A stretch of DNA of 64,000 bases. Source: Anaerofustis stercorihominis (GTDB taxonomy: Bacteria; Bacillota; Clostridia; Eubacteriales; Anaerofustaceae). Under the pieces are notes generated by a model that had not been told where the DNA came from, ran no database searches, and saw nothing but the letters and a program-made list of their open reading frames with translations. Below are positions 36,922 through 45,302 of this stretch, piece after piece. The DNA lies in the NCBI RefSeq assembly GCF_005844425.1, contig NZ_SPHL01000005.1, positions 1-64,000 of the forward strand. Reading direction: 5' to 3'. The translations under genes and the position numbers were made by a program. Numbering within the stretch: the first letter of the stretch is position 1; each line of letters opens with the position of its first letter.

Positions 36922-37256
36922 AAAAATCTTACAACCTTTCTCGTTCCGTCTTCGTTGTTATTCTTCTTTTGATTCAAATAACTTTCTATCTCTGAGTTAT
37001 ATTCGTTTAATATATCTTCAACAAAAGAAGTGGAAATATTTCCCCCGCTTTCAGAACTTATTCCCTCATAGTAAATACGGTTATACATTTTAACCACTGC
37101 ATCAACGCAGACAGAATAAAAAATATCAGGCAGAATATCCTCTTTTAATCTTAAACAAAGCCTGTCGTAAACAGTCTTAACATATTCACTTATTACTTCA
37201 TCACTAAGGGAAACATTATTAATCCTTAGCTTTACTCTATTTAAAATATCGTCCAT
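36918..37256 (-). CDS. Head-tail connector protein (gp6-like)
   Basis: A 112-aa helical protein (DDILNRVKLRINNVSLSDEVISEYVKTVYDRLCLRL...DIFYSVCVDAVVKMYNR) with the layout of HK97 gp6/SPP1 gp15 adaptors that attach to the portal. It lies directly after the capsid gene. Confidence 0.75.
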   Translation of the reverse strand: MDDILNRVKLRINNVSLSDEVISEYVKTVYDRLCLRLKEDILPDIFYSVCVDAVVKMYNRIYYEGISSESGGNISTSFVEDILNEYNSEIESYLNQKKNNNEDGTRKVVRFL

Positions 37257-37265
37257 AACTATCTA

Positions 37266-38174
37266 TTATTCACTTGCTTCACTTGCTTCACTTACAGGAG
37301 TAATAGTTGCCTTAAATACTCCGTCAACAAATTCAGGGTAGAACTTAACACTTGAAAGTAACAGAGTATCAACTGACGCATTTTTTAATACGTTTTGATG
37401 TGTCATACCAACAAGCCCCGTTTCGTCTGATGTTAAATTGAAAGTCTGTCCAAGATCTCCCGACATTGGAACATACGCACCGTTTAAGTTTTGTTTTGCT
37501 GTTGCGATAGGTTTTAATTTTTCTGCTTTAGGTGTAATCATGGCAGTACCAAGTCCTAAGAAGTTCTCAATATAAGTAAAGCCGAATGCGTTTTGCATAG
37601 TAATTTGAGAAGTCCCCAAATAATCTGAAACATCTGTCGGGTTTACAAAATAAATAGGGTCAATATCCATATCTTCATAGTATTCTTGAAGTTTTGCCCA
37701 TAAAGCTGCAAGGGCTGTTTGTAAATTTGTACCGCTTGCACTTCCGCTTCCTGTTTTTAAAGTATCGTAAAAGGACTTTTTAATATCCTTTTGAATTTCA
37801 AATATCATTTTTTCATCTGTTTTGTTTATGGCCATATCTCTGCCGACCTTTTGAATGGCTTCCGCAGTAGTATTTTTTCTATATTTGTTAAGTGTTAAAG
37901 AAATTGTATTTGCAAGCTTTCTTTCGATTTTAGTAAGAGGGATGTCTTCCCCTTCTCCAACCTGTGAAGGTGTATTTGTTTTTGTCATTTTATAGATTTT
38001 AATATCCGTTCCCGCACTCATTGGAACAAGCTCACTTACACCTAAAACCTCCTGTAATTCCTTAATGTTAGATACTATTCTCGATGTAAAATCAATAGAA
38101 ATAGCAGGTTCTAAATCAGTTGTTAAAGTCGTATTAGTTTCTGCTGCATATTTTTGTAAATTAATTTTATTCAT
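37266..38174 (-). CDS. Major capsid protein
   Basis: A 302-aa HK97-fold capsid protein. It starts MNKINLQKYAAETN; the motif INLQKY at residues 4-9 matches the scaffold and major tail proteins and may be a processing site. The N-terminal region is short and no delta-domain is obvious, consistent with a separate scaffold gene upstream. ATG 38174 follows AGGAG at 10 nt. Confidence 0.88.
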   Translation of the reverse strand: MNKINLQKYAAETNTTLTTDLEPAISIDFTSRIVSNIKELQEVLGVSELVPMSAGTDIKIYKMTKTNTPSQVGEGEDIPLTKIERKLANTISLTLNKYRKNTTAEAIQKVGRDMAINKTDEKMIFEIQKDIKKSFYDTLKTGSGSASGTNLQTALAALWAKLQEYYEDMDIDPIYFVNPTDVSDYLGTSQITMQNAFGFTYIENFLGLGTAMITPKAEKLKPIATAKQNLNGAYVPMSGDLGQTFNLTSDETGLVGMTHQNVLKNASVDTLLLSSVKFYPEFVDGVFKATITPVSEASEASE

Positions 38175-38178
38175 ATTT

Positions 38179-38772
38179 TTATCTCTCCTTTTCAAATAAA
38201 TTTATATTTTCTCTAATTTTTTTCTGTCTTAAATTTCTGTCTTTAATCTTAAAAATGTCCTCTTTAGTTATTCCGGGAACACTTCCTGCTTTTGGAGTAT
38301 TCCCTTTTAGTCTTTTTGTCACTTCTTCTTCAACCGTAGAAGTAAACATTTTTGAAAAATCTTCCACGGCTTTTTTTGTTCCTTCGGCATCGGTTGAAAC
38401 AAACATACTAAGAAGATTATCAGATATATTTATACTCTTTTGTTCAAGGATTTCTCTTGTTGTTTTTTTCATTTGAGATAACTTTTCCTTGTTTTTATAT
38501 TCTTCAAGTTCTTTTTTAAGTTCATCCCTTTCATATTCGGCTTTTTCTCTTTCGTTCATCTGTGCAAGTTTCTTTGCTTCGTCAATCTCCTTGTCCTTTC
38601 CCCTCTGCCATTTTTCAAATTTCTTGTTTATAATCCTGTCTAAATCTTCGTCGGTATATTTTGCCTTACTTTCTTTTACCTCCTCGTTTTTTTCTTCTTT
38701 TGTGCTTTCATTTTGGTTTTGCTCTAAATTTTCGCCCTCTCCTGAAAATCTTTGTAAATTAATAAAATACAT
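38179..38772 (-). CDS. Capsid scaffold protein
   Basis: A 197-aa highly charged coiled-coil protein (about 15-130: KEEKNEEVKESKAKYTDEDLDRIINKKFEKW) of the DUF4355 type, just before the capsid gene. N-terminus MYFINLQRFSGEG carries the shared INLQ motif at residues 4-9. I start at ATG 38772 after AAGGAG; the longer frame would run through a tandem repeat. Confidence 0.85.
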   Translation of the reverse strand: MYFINLQRFSGEGENLEQNQNESTKEEKNEEVKESKAKYTDEDLDRIINKKFEKWQRGKDKEIDEAKKLAQMNEREKAEYERDELKKELEEYKNKEKLSQMKKTTREILEQKSINISDNLLSMFVSTDAEGTKKAVEDFSKMFTSTVEEEVTKRLKGNTPKAGSVPGITKEDIFKIKDRNLRQKKIRENINLFEKER

Positions 38773-38782
38773 TATTTTCTCC

Positions 38783-38884
38783 TTTCCATATTCTTTTTTT
38801 AGTCTTAAATGCTTGGACCCCATATCTTTTTAAGTCATAAATGCTTGGACTTTCCATACCTTTTTATGTCTTAAATGCTTGGAC
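38783..38884 (-). repeat. Three ~33-bp tandem repeats upstream of the scaffold gene
   Basis: Units end in GTC(T/A)TAAATGCTTGGAC at 38802-38818, 38834-38850 and 38868-38884, each preceded by a CCATA-T-rich stretch. They fill the gap between protease and scaffold genes. Confidence 0.8.
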
Positions 38885-38896
38885 AATAAAAAAGAG

Positions 38897-39115
38897 CTAC
38901 CTAATAATTTCTACATTATTTGGATAACTCTCTTCTAAGTTACATAAAGAAAACTTCAAAAAATCATATACATCTTTGTTCTTTTCATAAAGTTTATAAT
39001 TTTCTATTAAACTGGATACTCCCGCACACACAATATCATATCCTTTAATGGAATAATTAGCGTGTCCCTTTGCTTTTATCTCTAAGCTTTCATCATCAAA
39101 CAAAATACTTATCAA
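38897..39115 (-). CDS. Phage-encoded Prp-like cysteine protease
   Basis: A 72-aa protein (TTG start, 20 nt overlap with the thioredoxin-like gene) with the signature KGHANYSIKGYDIVCAGVSS. His18 and Cys30 match the His/Cys pair of the ribosomal-processing protease Prp, with the same 12-residue spacing. Prp cuts after F9 in the L27 N-terminus and in staphylococcal phage capsid proteins. Here it sits upstream of the scaffold and capsid genes, so I infer that it is the prohead protease. It is shorter than host Prp (~106 aa). Confidence 0.82.
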   Translation of the reverse strand: MISILFDDESLEIKAKGHANYSIKGYDIVCAGVSSLIENYKLYEKNKDVYDFLKFSLCNLEESYPNNVEIIR

Positions 39116-39353
39116 TAAGACTTTTTACCTCCTTTTCTTCCTTTGTTCCCTTAATTAAAAAAACTACCTCTTCCCCTTTTAAAAAGTAGGTAGTCGGCAG
39201 TTTTAACAAAGGATATTTATTTGTTATTTCACTGTTTTTATATATGTCATAGTTTTTATATTTTACTCCTAAATTATCAAGCACCCTTTCCATTTTCCTG
39301 CAGTGCGGGCACCAATTTGTGGTTAAAATAATAATATTTAAATCTTCTTTCAT
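39096..39353 (-). CDS. Thioredoxin/glutaredoxin-like protein
   Basis: An 85-aa thioredoxin-fold protein with active site NWCPHCRKME at residues 13-22 and the cis-Pro loop KLPTTYF. SD GGAG precedes the ATG. It lies within the capsid operon next to the Cys protease; a role in keeping that cysteine reduced is conceivable but unproven. Confidence 0.8.
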   Translation of the reverse strand: MKEDLNIIILTTNWCPHCRKMERVLDNLGVKYKNYDIYKNSEITNKYPLLKLPTTYFLKGEEVVFLIKGTKEEKEVKSLIDKYFV

Positions 39354-39364
39354 TTTGCTCCTTT

Positions 39365-39547
39365 TTAGTAATATACATCTTCTTCATTAGATAAATATCC
39401 AAGAATATACACATCTTTTTCTTCCTTTATACAATGCTTTAAAATTTCTTCTATTTTTTCTATCCCCATGCTTCTAAAAGGAAAAGTAGGAAAATCTTCT
39501 TTAAAAAGTTCTTTATATTTATCTAAAAGTTCCTTGTTTATTATCAT
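39365..39547 (-). CDS. Hypothetical 60-aa phage protein
   Basis: A small charged helical protein (MIINKELLDKYKELFKEDFP) with SD AAGGA and tight spacing in the head operon. No recognisable domain; not obviously virion-related. Confidence 0.55.
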   Translation of the reverse strand: MIINKELLDKYKELFKEDFPTFPFRSMGIEKIEEILKHCIKEEKDVYILGYLSNEEDVYY

Positions 39548-39568
39548 GTTTAGTTCCTTTTTAATTTT

Positions 39569-39877
39569 TTAATTAAAATATTTAAATATCATACTGTCAA
39601 ATGACGTCTTATAAATAGCATCCATAAATTTTTCGTTAAAACTCTCTAAATACTCATAGCATTCATCTTTTGAATTTAGTGCTTTACCTAAAATCTCAGC
39701 GACTTTTTCCATTTCATAGCTTTCTGCATTCACAGGTATTTCTAAGCCTGTTCCTTTATATTCTTCTATACCGGAAAACAATTCTTTTTCTTTTTCGAGA
39801 GAACAGTCTTCCATAAGAAGCCATATTCTTGTTTTATTCCAAAGATTATCTAATTCTTTTTTTCTCTCTTTTTTCAT
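39569..39877 (-). CDS. Hypothetical 102-aa phage protein
   Basis: Start ATG 39877 overlaps the stop of the preceding gene (ATGA) and lies 10 nt after AAGGAG; an upstream TTG is less likely. The protein is acidic and helical (KKERKKELDNLWNKTRIWLLMED). No known domain. Because it follows the ADP-ribosyltransferase gene so tightly, an immunity or accessory role can be considered, without evidence. Confidence 0.6.
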   Translation of the reverse strand: MKKERKKELDNLWNKTRIWLLMEDCSLEKEKELFSGIEEYKGTGLEIPVNAESYEMEKVAEILGKALNSKDECYEYLESFNEKFMDAIYKTSFDSMIFKYFN

Positions 39878-41451
39878 CCAATCATAACTCCTTTTATTGT
39901 AATTGACCAATCATCATTTAATATTACATTTTCAATTTTTATTTGAGGTCTATCAAAAATTATTTCAGATTCTTTTTTATTTGTTGTAATATATCCATAT
40001 CGTTCCTTTGGAACTTTTATTTTCATATGGATTCTTTTTTTCTGCATTACATTTTTATCTTTAACAGCTGAAGTACTCATAAAAGCCTTTTCTTGGTAAA
40101 TTCTACCAATCTCAACATCTGAAACCACCTGTTGAAGTTCTTCCCATGTTTCTTTCTTATTTTTAAGCAAAGACATTTTAGGGAATTTAATCCCTGTTAT
40201 GCTTTCGAACCCATCTTCTTTTATATGTCTATAAACAATTATATCACTATTTATTTTATTTTTTCGTATAACTGAAGATAAAGTATCTGAAATTTTTTGA
40301 AAATCGTATCCTAAAGTCTTACCCTTTCTGATTATATCATTTATATCTTTGGCATTACTTGAATTAATATAACCTGAAAAATGACTACGTCCGTACAAAA
40401 TTTTACGTTCTTCTTTACTTATAGAATGATGCATATTTTTAAACTCATCAAAAGAAACTTCTTTATAATCTCTATTTGAAATATTATCATAGTTATCAAG
40501 CCTGTTTTTAATTATATCCCCGCTTTTGCTATGTTTACTTTCATAATCATCAAGCCACTTATCCCAATTATCAACAACTACTTCAAAACTGCACCTGCAC
40601 CAAGGGTGAAAGGGCGGAAAATTTATTCCGGGAGTTCTTTCCGCTATGTCAAATACTTTTCCTTTTATACCTTTGCATATGCTACATACTCTACCGTCTC
40701 CCACAGTAGAAATCTCATAACTTTCAAAATCTTCTTCAAAGGGTGTTATGGTGCTTTCGTTTAAAACATATGTGCCTTCCGTAAATATCAGCCTGTAACA
40801 GTCATTTCTCGTTACCTTTGAAAATCTTTCCTTTAAGGCCTTAACGCATTTATCATAACTGTCGCCTCTTGCTACTGCCTGAGCGAAATCTTTATTTAAA
40901 TAATCCGCAAGTTTCTTTTTGTTGCTCCAAATCCTATCGGAAAAGTTTTCTTCTCCCGCATAAGAATTATTAAGGATTTTACTTATTACGTTGCTGTTTA
41001 TTGAAAGAAAGTTCTTTCCAAACCCCAAGGTTTCGTATGTTATGTTTGCACCATTTAATGTATACTTTTTTAAATGCTTTTCTATTTCTTCTTGTTCAAT
41101 AGCTCCTATTTCATACTGCTTTAAAAGAATGGAATACTCTAGTCCCTCCAACCTGTTTAGTTTATATATGTTTTCTCTAACGGGCAGGATATTTTTATAC
41201 TTTGGATATTTCTCTATAAATTCATCAGCCCTTTTTATTAGCATATCCTTTTCTTCCATAGATAGACTTTGAAGAAGGTTTCTGTATTCTATTATGTTAT
41301 TTTCTCCGTATCTTTGATAAAAGGAAGCTATTTCCTTTTCCAAACTTACCCTTTCTTTGTCATAAAAAAAAGACAACTTCTTTTTAAGTTTGTCTTCATC
41401 CTTTTCCATATTCTTTTTTAGATTTTCATATCTATTCTGCCAGTAATTCAT
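39874..41451 (-). CDS. Minor head protein (Mu gpF-like) fused to an ADP-ribosyltransferase
   Basis: A 525-aa protein. Residues 1-290 form a minor head protein with the gpF motif CSICKGIKG...FPPFHPWCRCSF. Residues ~340-525 form an ADP-ribosyltransferase of the R-S-E class: R408 in VYRHI, STS at 459-461, and ExE E494/E496 in ESEIIF. ExE usually indicates arginine as the acceptor. The fusion suggests delivery with phage DNA to modify a host protein, as T4 Alt does. It overlaps the portal gene by 20 nt. Confidence 0.87.
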   Translation of the reverse strand: MNYWQNRYENLKKNMEKDEDKLKKKLSFFYDKERVSLEKEIASFYQRYGENNIIEYRNLLQSLSMEEKDMLIKRADEFIEKYPKYKNILPVRENIYKLNRLEGLEYSILLKQYEIGAIEQEEIEKHLKKYTLNGANITYETLGFGKNFLSINSNVISKILNNSYAGEENFSDRIWSNKKKLADYLNKDFAQAVARGDSYDKCVKALKERFSKVTRNDCYRLIFTEGTYVLNESTITPFEEDFESYEISTVGDGRVCSICKGIKGKVFDIAERTPGINFPPFHPWCRCSFEVVVDNWDKWLDDYESKHSKSGDIIKNRLDNYDNISNRDYKEVSFDEFKNMHHSISKEERKILYGRSHFSGYINSSNAKDINDIIRKGKTLGYDFQKISDTLSSVIRKNKINSDIIVYRHIKEDGFESITGIKFPKMSLLKNKKETWEELQQVVSDVEIGRIYQEKAFMSTSAVKDKNVMQKKRIHMKIKVPKERYGYITTNKKESEIIFDRPQIKIENVILNDDWSITIKGVMIG

Positions 41452-42784
41452 CTGTTTCCTCTAAGGTTCTGTTTGTGGGATAATCGGTATTATAAGAAAT
41501 ACTGTCGTTTTCTTCTTCCATTTTCTTTATTTCATCATCCACATTATCCACAATGCTTAATACTTTTAACTGTGTTTCCTTTGATGTTATTCCACTAAGC
41601 TGACCTGCTATTGTTGCTTCGCTTTCAAGGTTTGCGGGATAATTAAAATGAAATTCATAAGAAAGAGTAAGTTCTGCATCCTTTGGAAGTCCCGTAACAC
41701 TCACATTTGAAAATATAATATTATATCTTCTGTTCATTCCGGCAATAAACTTTCTCTCTTTTGTCTTTGCAAGGTTGCTCATGGCAAGAAGTTTATATTT
41801 AAGAGCAATCCCGGAGCTTGTTCCAAAATTCTCGTCGCTTATGTTTGCCACCATTGATATTTGGTAAATTAATCTTTCTAACCTATTAATGAGATTTTCC
41901 TGTGTAGTGTCTCCGCTTGGTTTTTGCATAAATTCCACTGTTAAATCAGAGCTGTCACCTTCAAAGTTTATAACCCTGTTGCTTCTTATATGTTTTATGC
42001 TCTTTTCGTCAAGCTCAGCCCCCAAAACCTTTATATATGCATCTGCGAAATAATCAACATCGTTTGCCTTTTCCGATAATGCTTTATTATACGCATCAAT
42101 CATAGGAAGAACATTTTCAAATATTCCCTGTCTTTCTTCGTTTTCCAAAAACTCGTTTACGGGTATGGTTGAAAATCCATGAATACTGCCTTCATCTAAA
42201 AATCTGTATCCTCCTTCACTGGTAAAGCTTATTTTATGATTATTGGTATAAACATCTCCGACTATGTTCTCATCGCTGTCTTTATAGTACCTTACAAAGC
42301 ATATGGCTGAAGAGTTTATATCATCATCGTATATCATAAATCCCTCTAAGGGAGAGAAGAATGATATTGCCATTTTACCAAAGTCATCAATATAATATAT
42401 TTCATAACCGTGTCCGTATATATCGCATATTTTACTCAGTTCGCTGTTTTGGTCCTCTTGATTATTGTAACTTTCAAGGGTTTTGATGTATTCATTAACC
42501 TTTTCATCACTAGATATAGTCTTTACCGGAATACCCATAAAAAAGCCGTTCATTGTATCTGTAATATATTTTGCAAAGTTTACGGATATTCTGTTATCAG
42601 GCTTCCAGGGCTCCTTTTTTTTCATATTATATATTTTATAATCGTTTAGGTATGCATTTTTTAATATTTCATATCTGCTTTTAGCAAGTTCTTGATGTTT
42701 ATTTATATATTCACTGATTAAATCTATTGTTACAGCCGTTCCTTTAGGCTCCATGAACTTAACATAATTTTGAATCTTACTCAT
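41432..42784 (-). CDS. Phage portal protein (SPP1 gp6 type)
   Basis: A 450-aa portal: IDLISEYINKHQELAKSRYEILKNAYLNDY, RISVNFAKYITDTMNGFFMGIPV, later NRVINFEGDSSDLTVEFMQKP and FGTSSGIALKYKLLAMSNLA. It forms the dodecameric DNA entry ring. It begins on the last base of the terminase gene. Confidence 0.93.
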   Translation of the reverse strand: MSKIQNYVKFMEPKGTAVTIDLISEYINKHQELAKSRYEILKNAYLNDYKIYNMKKKEPWKPDNRISVNFAKYITDTMNGFFMGIPVKTISSDEKVNEYIKTLESYNNQEDQNSELSKICDIYGHGYEIYYIDDFGKMAISFFSPLEGFMIYDDDINSSAICFVRYYKDSDENIVGDVYTNNHKISFTSEGGYRFLDEGSIHGFSTIPVNEFLENEERQGIFENVLPMIDAYNKALSEKANDVDYFADAYIKVLGAELDEKSIKHIRSNRVINFEGDSSDLTVEFMQKPSGDTTQENLINRLERLIYQISMVANISDENFGTSSGIALKYKLLAMSNLAKTKERKFIAGMNRRYNIIFSNVSVTGLPKDAELTLSYEFHFNYPANLESEATIAGQLSGITSKETQLKVLSIVDNVDDEIKKMEEENDSISYNTDYPTNRTLEETDELLAE

Positions 42785-44037
42785 TAAATCCCTCCTTTTA
42801 TTTCTTTATATGTTACCTTTTTATGATATTTTTCCACCGCATAGCGAAGAGCATCCATTAAATGATTGAAATCATCAACGGGTCTGTTTATTTTATTTCC
42901 AAACTTATCCTTATCCCAGGTGTAGTTTGATATTTCCATTAGAAAGTTTACACATCTTGGATGAATTATTATTTTGTAATTTTGTAAAAACTGTATGCCG
43001 TGCATTATGCTGTCTTTTCCTTTTAAAGAAGCTCTTACTTTAAGACCGTAGTTTCTAAGCTCGTCAATGCTTTTAGGCTCTGCACTGTCAGCTGTTATCT
43101 TTTCTTTTTTATACCCCATATCTCTTATCCTTTCATATATCATCTTGTTTGAAAGCCCTTTTTTATATAATTCATCCCATATGAATATTCTCTTGTCCTT
43201 TTTATCAATAAAGCCAATAAAAAAAGCGGTGGGGTCGTTTGTATAACCAAAATCCAGTCCGCTTATGGTATCAAAGTTTATTATGTCTTTAAGTTCAAAA
43301 GCTTTTTCTTCAAAGTTTTCATAAATTAGTCCGTCAATAATCCCCCAGTTTCCAAGCCCTGCCACTTGGTATCTTCTTGGGTTGTTCTTTTTCATGTCTT
43401 CAAAGAGTTTTATATCGCTACTGTCCAGCCATTCATTACATTTATAAGTAGTTGTAAGAGGTAAAATATCATCATCATCTTTAATATCAAAAAACCTCTT
43501 TTTTAACCAGTGGTGCTCATTCCAGGGGTTAAAGGTTATTATCCATTGTTTAAATAGTCCCTTTGGCAGTTTTCCTCTTATAGATTCATCCAGTATGTTA
43601 AAATCCTCTTCCTTTGTTACTTCATATGCTTCTTCAAGCCAACCAAAACACAAAGCACCTTTTTCTACGGTTATGGAAGTAACTTTCAGTGGATCATCAA
43701 GCCCCCTAAAATAAATCTTCTGACCCGTTGGTTTATAAGTCATCTCAAGGGGAGATAATTTTTCCTCCCATAGATACTCAACTCCAAGCCTTTTTACAGC
43801 CCATTTAAGCTCCATAAAGCATGAATCTTTCAAGGTTCTGTATGTCTTTCTTACAACAAGGGTATTTGCTCCCTTATACTTCATCATGTTGTATATTATC
43901 TTTATGGCACTTGTCTTTGATTTCTTACTTGCCCTCGAACCTTTTACCACAAGGTATCTTCCCTTAAATCTAAAGAACTCACCGTACCCTTTGCCGATAA
44001 TATCGGGAAGATAAACATCCCTTTTATTCAAGGTCAT
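42784..44037 (-). CDS. Terminase large subunit
   Basis: A 417-aa PBSX-type terminase. ATPase: Walker A-like VVKGSRASKKSK, LVVRKTYRTLKDS, Walker B CFGWLEEAYEV, and FNPWNEHHWLK. Nuclease: GLDFGYTNDPTAFFIG (first Asp), with further acids later. AAAGGAG precedes the ATG, and the start overlaps the small-subunit gene by 14 nt. Confidence 0.94.
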   Translation of the reverse strand: MTLNKRDVYLPDIIGKGYGEFFRFKGRYLVVKGSRASKKSKTSAIKIIYNMMKYKGANTLVVRKTYRTLKDSCFMELKWAVKRLGVEYLWEEKLSPLEMTYKPTGQKIYFRGLDDPLKVTSITVEKGALCFGWLEEAYEVTKEEDFNILDESIRGKLPKGLFKQWIITFNPWNEHHWLKKRFFDIKDDDDILPLTTTYKCNEWLDSSDIKLFEDMKKNNPRRYQVAGLGNWGIIDGLIYENFEEKAFELKDIINFDTISGLDFGYTNDPTAFFIGFIDKKDKRIFIWDELYKKGLSNKMIYERIRDMGYKKEKITADSAEPKSIDELRNYGLKVRASLKGKDSIMHGIQFLQNYKIIIHPRCVNFLMEISNYTWDKDKFGNKINRPVDDFNHLMDALRYAVEKYHKKVTYKEIKGGI

Positions 44038-44401
44038 CCTCTCCTTTAAATACGGGAATTGTTATATCTATATTTACTCCGTTGTCGTTTTTATTATTTT
44101 GTCCTCTTGTATCTCTTATAAATTCCATTGCCTTAATATTTCCACCAAGTGCTTCACTTACGCCCTTAAACATTATGGCAACATCATAGGTAACATCTCT
44201 TTTATTTATTGAAAGAGCCTTTGCAATGTCTTTTGCTTCATTGGTATTTAACCTGCTTTCTCCGATTTCATCTAATATCTGTCTTAAAAGCTTCTTTTTT
44301 CTTCTAGCCTTTCCCGATGCAATACCGCCTTTTCTTGCAATTTCTCTTTGTTCTTCCTTTGTTCTTTCATTTAAAGGTATTAAGTTATTTTCTTTTGACA
44401 T
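44024..44401 (-). CDS. Terminase small subunit-like protein
   Basis: A 125-aa basic/helical protein with EEQREIARKGGIASGKARRKKKLLRQIL, common to small proteins directly upstream of large terminases in Firmicutes phages. It probably recognises DNA for packaging. Confidence 0.75.
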   Translation of the reverse strand: MSKENNLIPLNERTKEEQREIARKGGIASGKARRKKKLLRQILDEIGESRLNTNEAKDIAKALSINKRDVTYDVAIMFKGVSEALGGNIKAMEFIRDTRGQNNKNDNGVNIDITIPVFKGEDDLE

Positions 44402-44483
44402 TTCATTTTTTTCGCTCCTTTCTATTTTTATGGTTCATATAGTCTTATTTTCTCCTTTTAACTAAAAAAGGACAGACCTAAGC

Positions 44484-44690
44484 CTATCCTTTAATTATTA
44501 ATTTTTTTATTGCTTCACTTGCACTAAGTCCTTCACTTTTAAGCTTTTCTATTTTGTCAATTATTTCTTTATCTGTAATATTATCTTTTCTCAAAGTAAT
44601 GGAATATCTTTCATAAGTTTTCTTATTATATCTATTCTTTACTTCCGTACTGGTGAAGGTTTTTCTTTTTGATTCTTTTTCTCTATCCAT
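44484..44690 (-). CDS. Small ribbon-helix-helix-like phage protein
   Basis: A 68-aa protein; YERYSITLRKDNITDKEIIDKIEKLKSEGLSASEAIKKLI looks like a beta-strand followed by two helices, as in CopG/Arc repressors. ATG 44690 follows GGAGG at 11 nt. It might bind the palindrome at 44997-45014, since it is among the first genes of the late operon; that is only a suggestion. Confidence 0.6.
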   Translation of the reverse strand: MDREKESKRKTFTSTEVKNRYNKKTYERYSITLRKDNITDKEIIDKIEKLKSEGLSASEAIKKLIIKG

Positions 44691-44694
44691 GTTA

Positions 44695-44799
44695 TTAAAT
44701 ACCTCCATTAAATAACAATTTAATTACAAAATATAGAAATGCCAACAACCCAACTAAGACAATTACATGACCGATTAATCTTAATACATCTTTTTTCAT
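44695..44799 (-). CDS. Possible 34-aa membrane peptide
   Basis: MKKDVLRLIGHVIVLVGLLA and onward is one hydrophobic helix. The SD is weak. It ends just before the SD-bearing start of the next gene. Confidence 0.35.
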   Translation of the reverse strand: MKKDVLRLIGHVIVLVGLLAFLYFVIKLLFNGGI

Positions 44800-44830
44800 T
44801 TGCTTTTATCGTTATGGTTTGATATAATTT

Positions 44831-44863
44831 CTTATAGGAAAGGGCTAAGCCCTAACCTATAAG
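44831..44863 (-). terminator. Long hairpin at the end of a small ORF
   Basis: CTTATAGG/CCTATAAG with inner AGGGCT/AGCCCT. It overlaps the stop of the 37-aa ORF and lacks a T-run, so it may be a processing or attenuation signal rather than a full terminator. Confidence 0.5.
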
Positions 44864-44965
44864 TTTTAATAAAATCAATATCCACCCGACCAGTGATATT
44901 AATTTTACCAAGAGCTTTTCAAGTAGCACCACTATCTTGATTAGCTCTTTTATTTTTTCATCCAT
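44852..44965 (-). CDS. Small 37-aa membrane protein, first gene of the late operon
   Basis: Strong SD AGGAGG 5 nt before ATG 44965. The sequence MDEKIKELIKIVVLLEKLL then a hydrophobic stretch ending KLIG forms an amphipathic plus membrane helix. It lies 24 nt after the promoter -10. The function is unknown. Confidence 0.6.
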   Translation of the reverse strand: MDEKIKELIKIVVLLEKLLVKLISLVGWILILLKLIG

Positions 44966-44988
44966 AACTACCTCCTTTCTATGTTTAT

Positions 44989-45017
44989 ATTATACTACAT
45001 ACTGTACAGTATGTCAA
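44989..45017 (-). promoter_or_regulatory. Late-operon promoter with an 18-bp palindromic operator
   Basis: TTGACA (45017-45012), 17 nt, TATAAT (44994-44989). The spacer region contains the perfect palindrome ACATACTGTACAGTATGT (44997-45014), which overlaps part of the -35. It should drive packaging, structural and lysis genes. Confidence 0.88.
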
Positions 45018-45059
45018 TATATTTATTCAATTTAATTATTCTTTTTTTATTTATCCTCA

Positions 45060-45224
45060 TTATGTATGCTTAATCCCAATTATTTCAATATGGTTAGGAA
45101 TTAAAATGATTTTTAAATTGCATTCTTTAAATTTATTATTAAAGCCACTAATGGCTTCATAGCTCATTACATCTGTAGCTTTTAAAATTAATATATCATC
45201 ATCATTTAATTCAATAACTTTCAT
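45060..45224 (-). CDS. Hypothetical 54-aa protein
   Basis: ATG 45224 after GGAG (7 nt); a TTG 30 nt upstream is less likely. MKVIELNDDDILILKATDVM... is an alpha/beta small protein. It lies between the R-M terminator and the late promoter. Confidence 0.5.
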   Translation of the reverse strand: MKVIELNDDDILILKATDVMSYEAISGFNNKFKECNLKIILIPNHIEIIGIKHT

Positions 45225-45302
45225 ACTATATCTCCATTCTTTTTCATCACTCAAAACCCCAAAACCTTAACCGTGATGTCGTTTCCCGATATTCTCCGTA
45301 AA

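Noticed and set aside
38773..38823. Scaffold protein starting at 38823
   Set aside because: The extension would translate the tandem repeat, and ATG 38772 places INLQ at residues 4-7 as in the two other proteins.
44997..45014. Late-promoter palindrome as a LexA site
   Set aside because: ACATACTGTACAGTATGT lacks the Gram-positive GAAC-N4-GTTC core; the LexA-type box is at 52468-52481.
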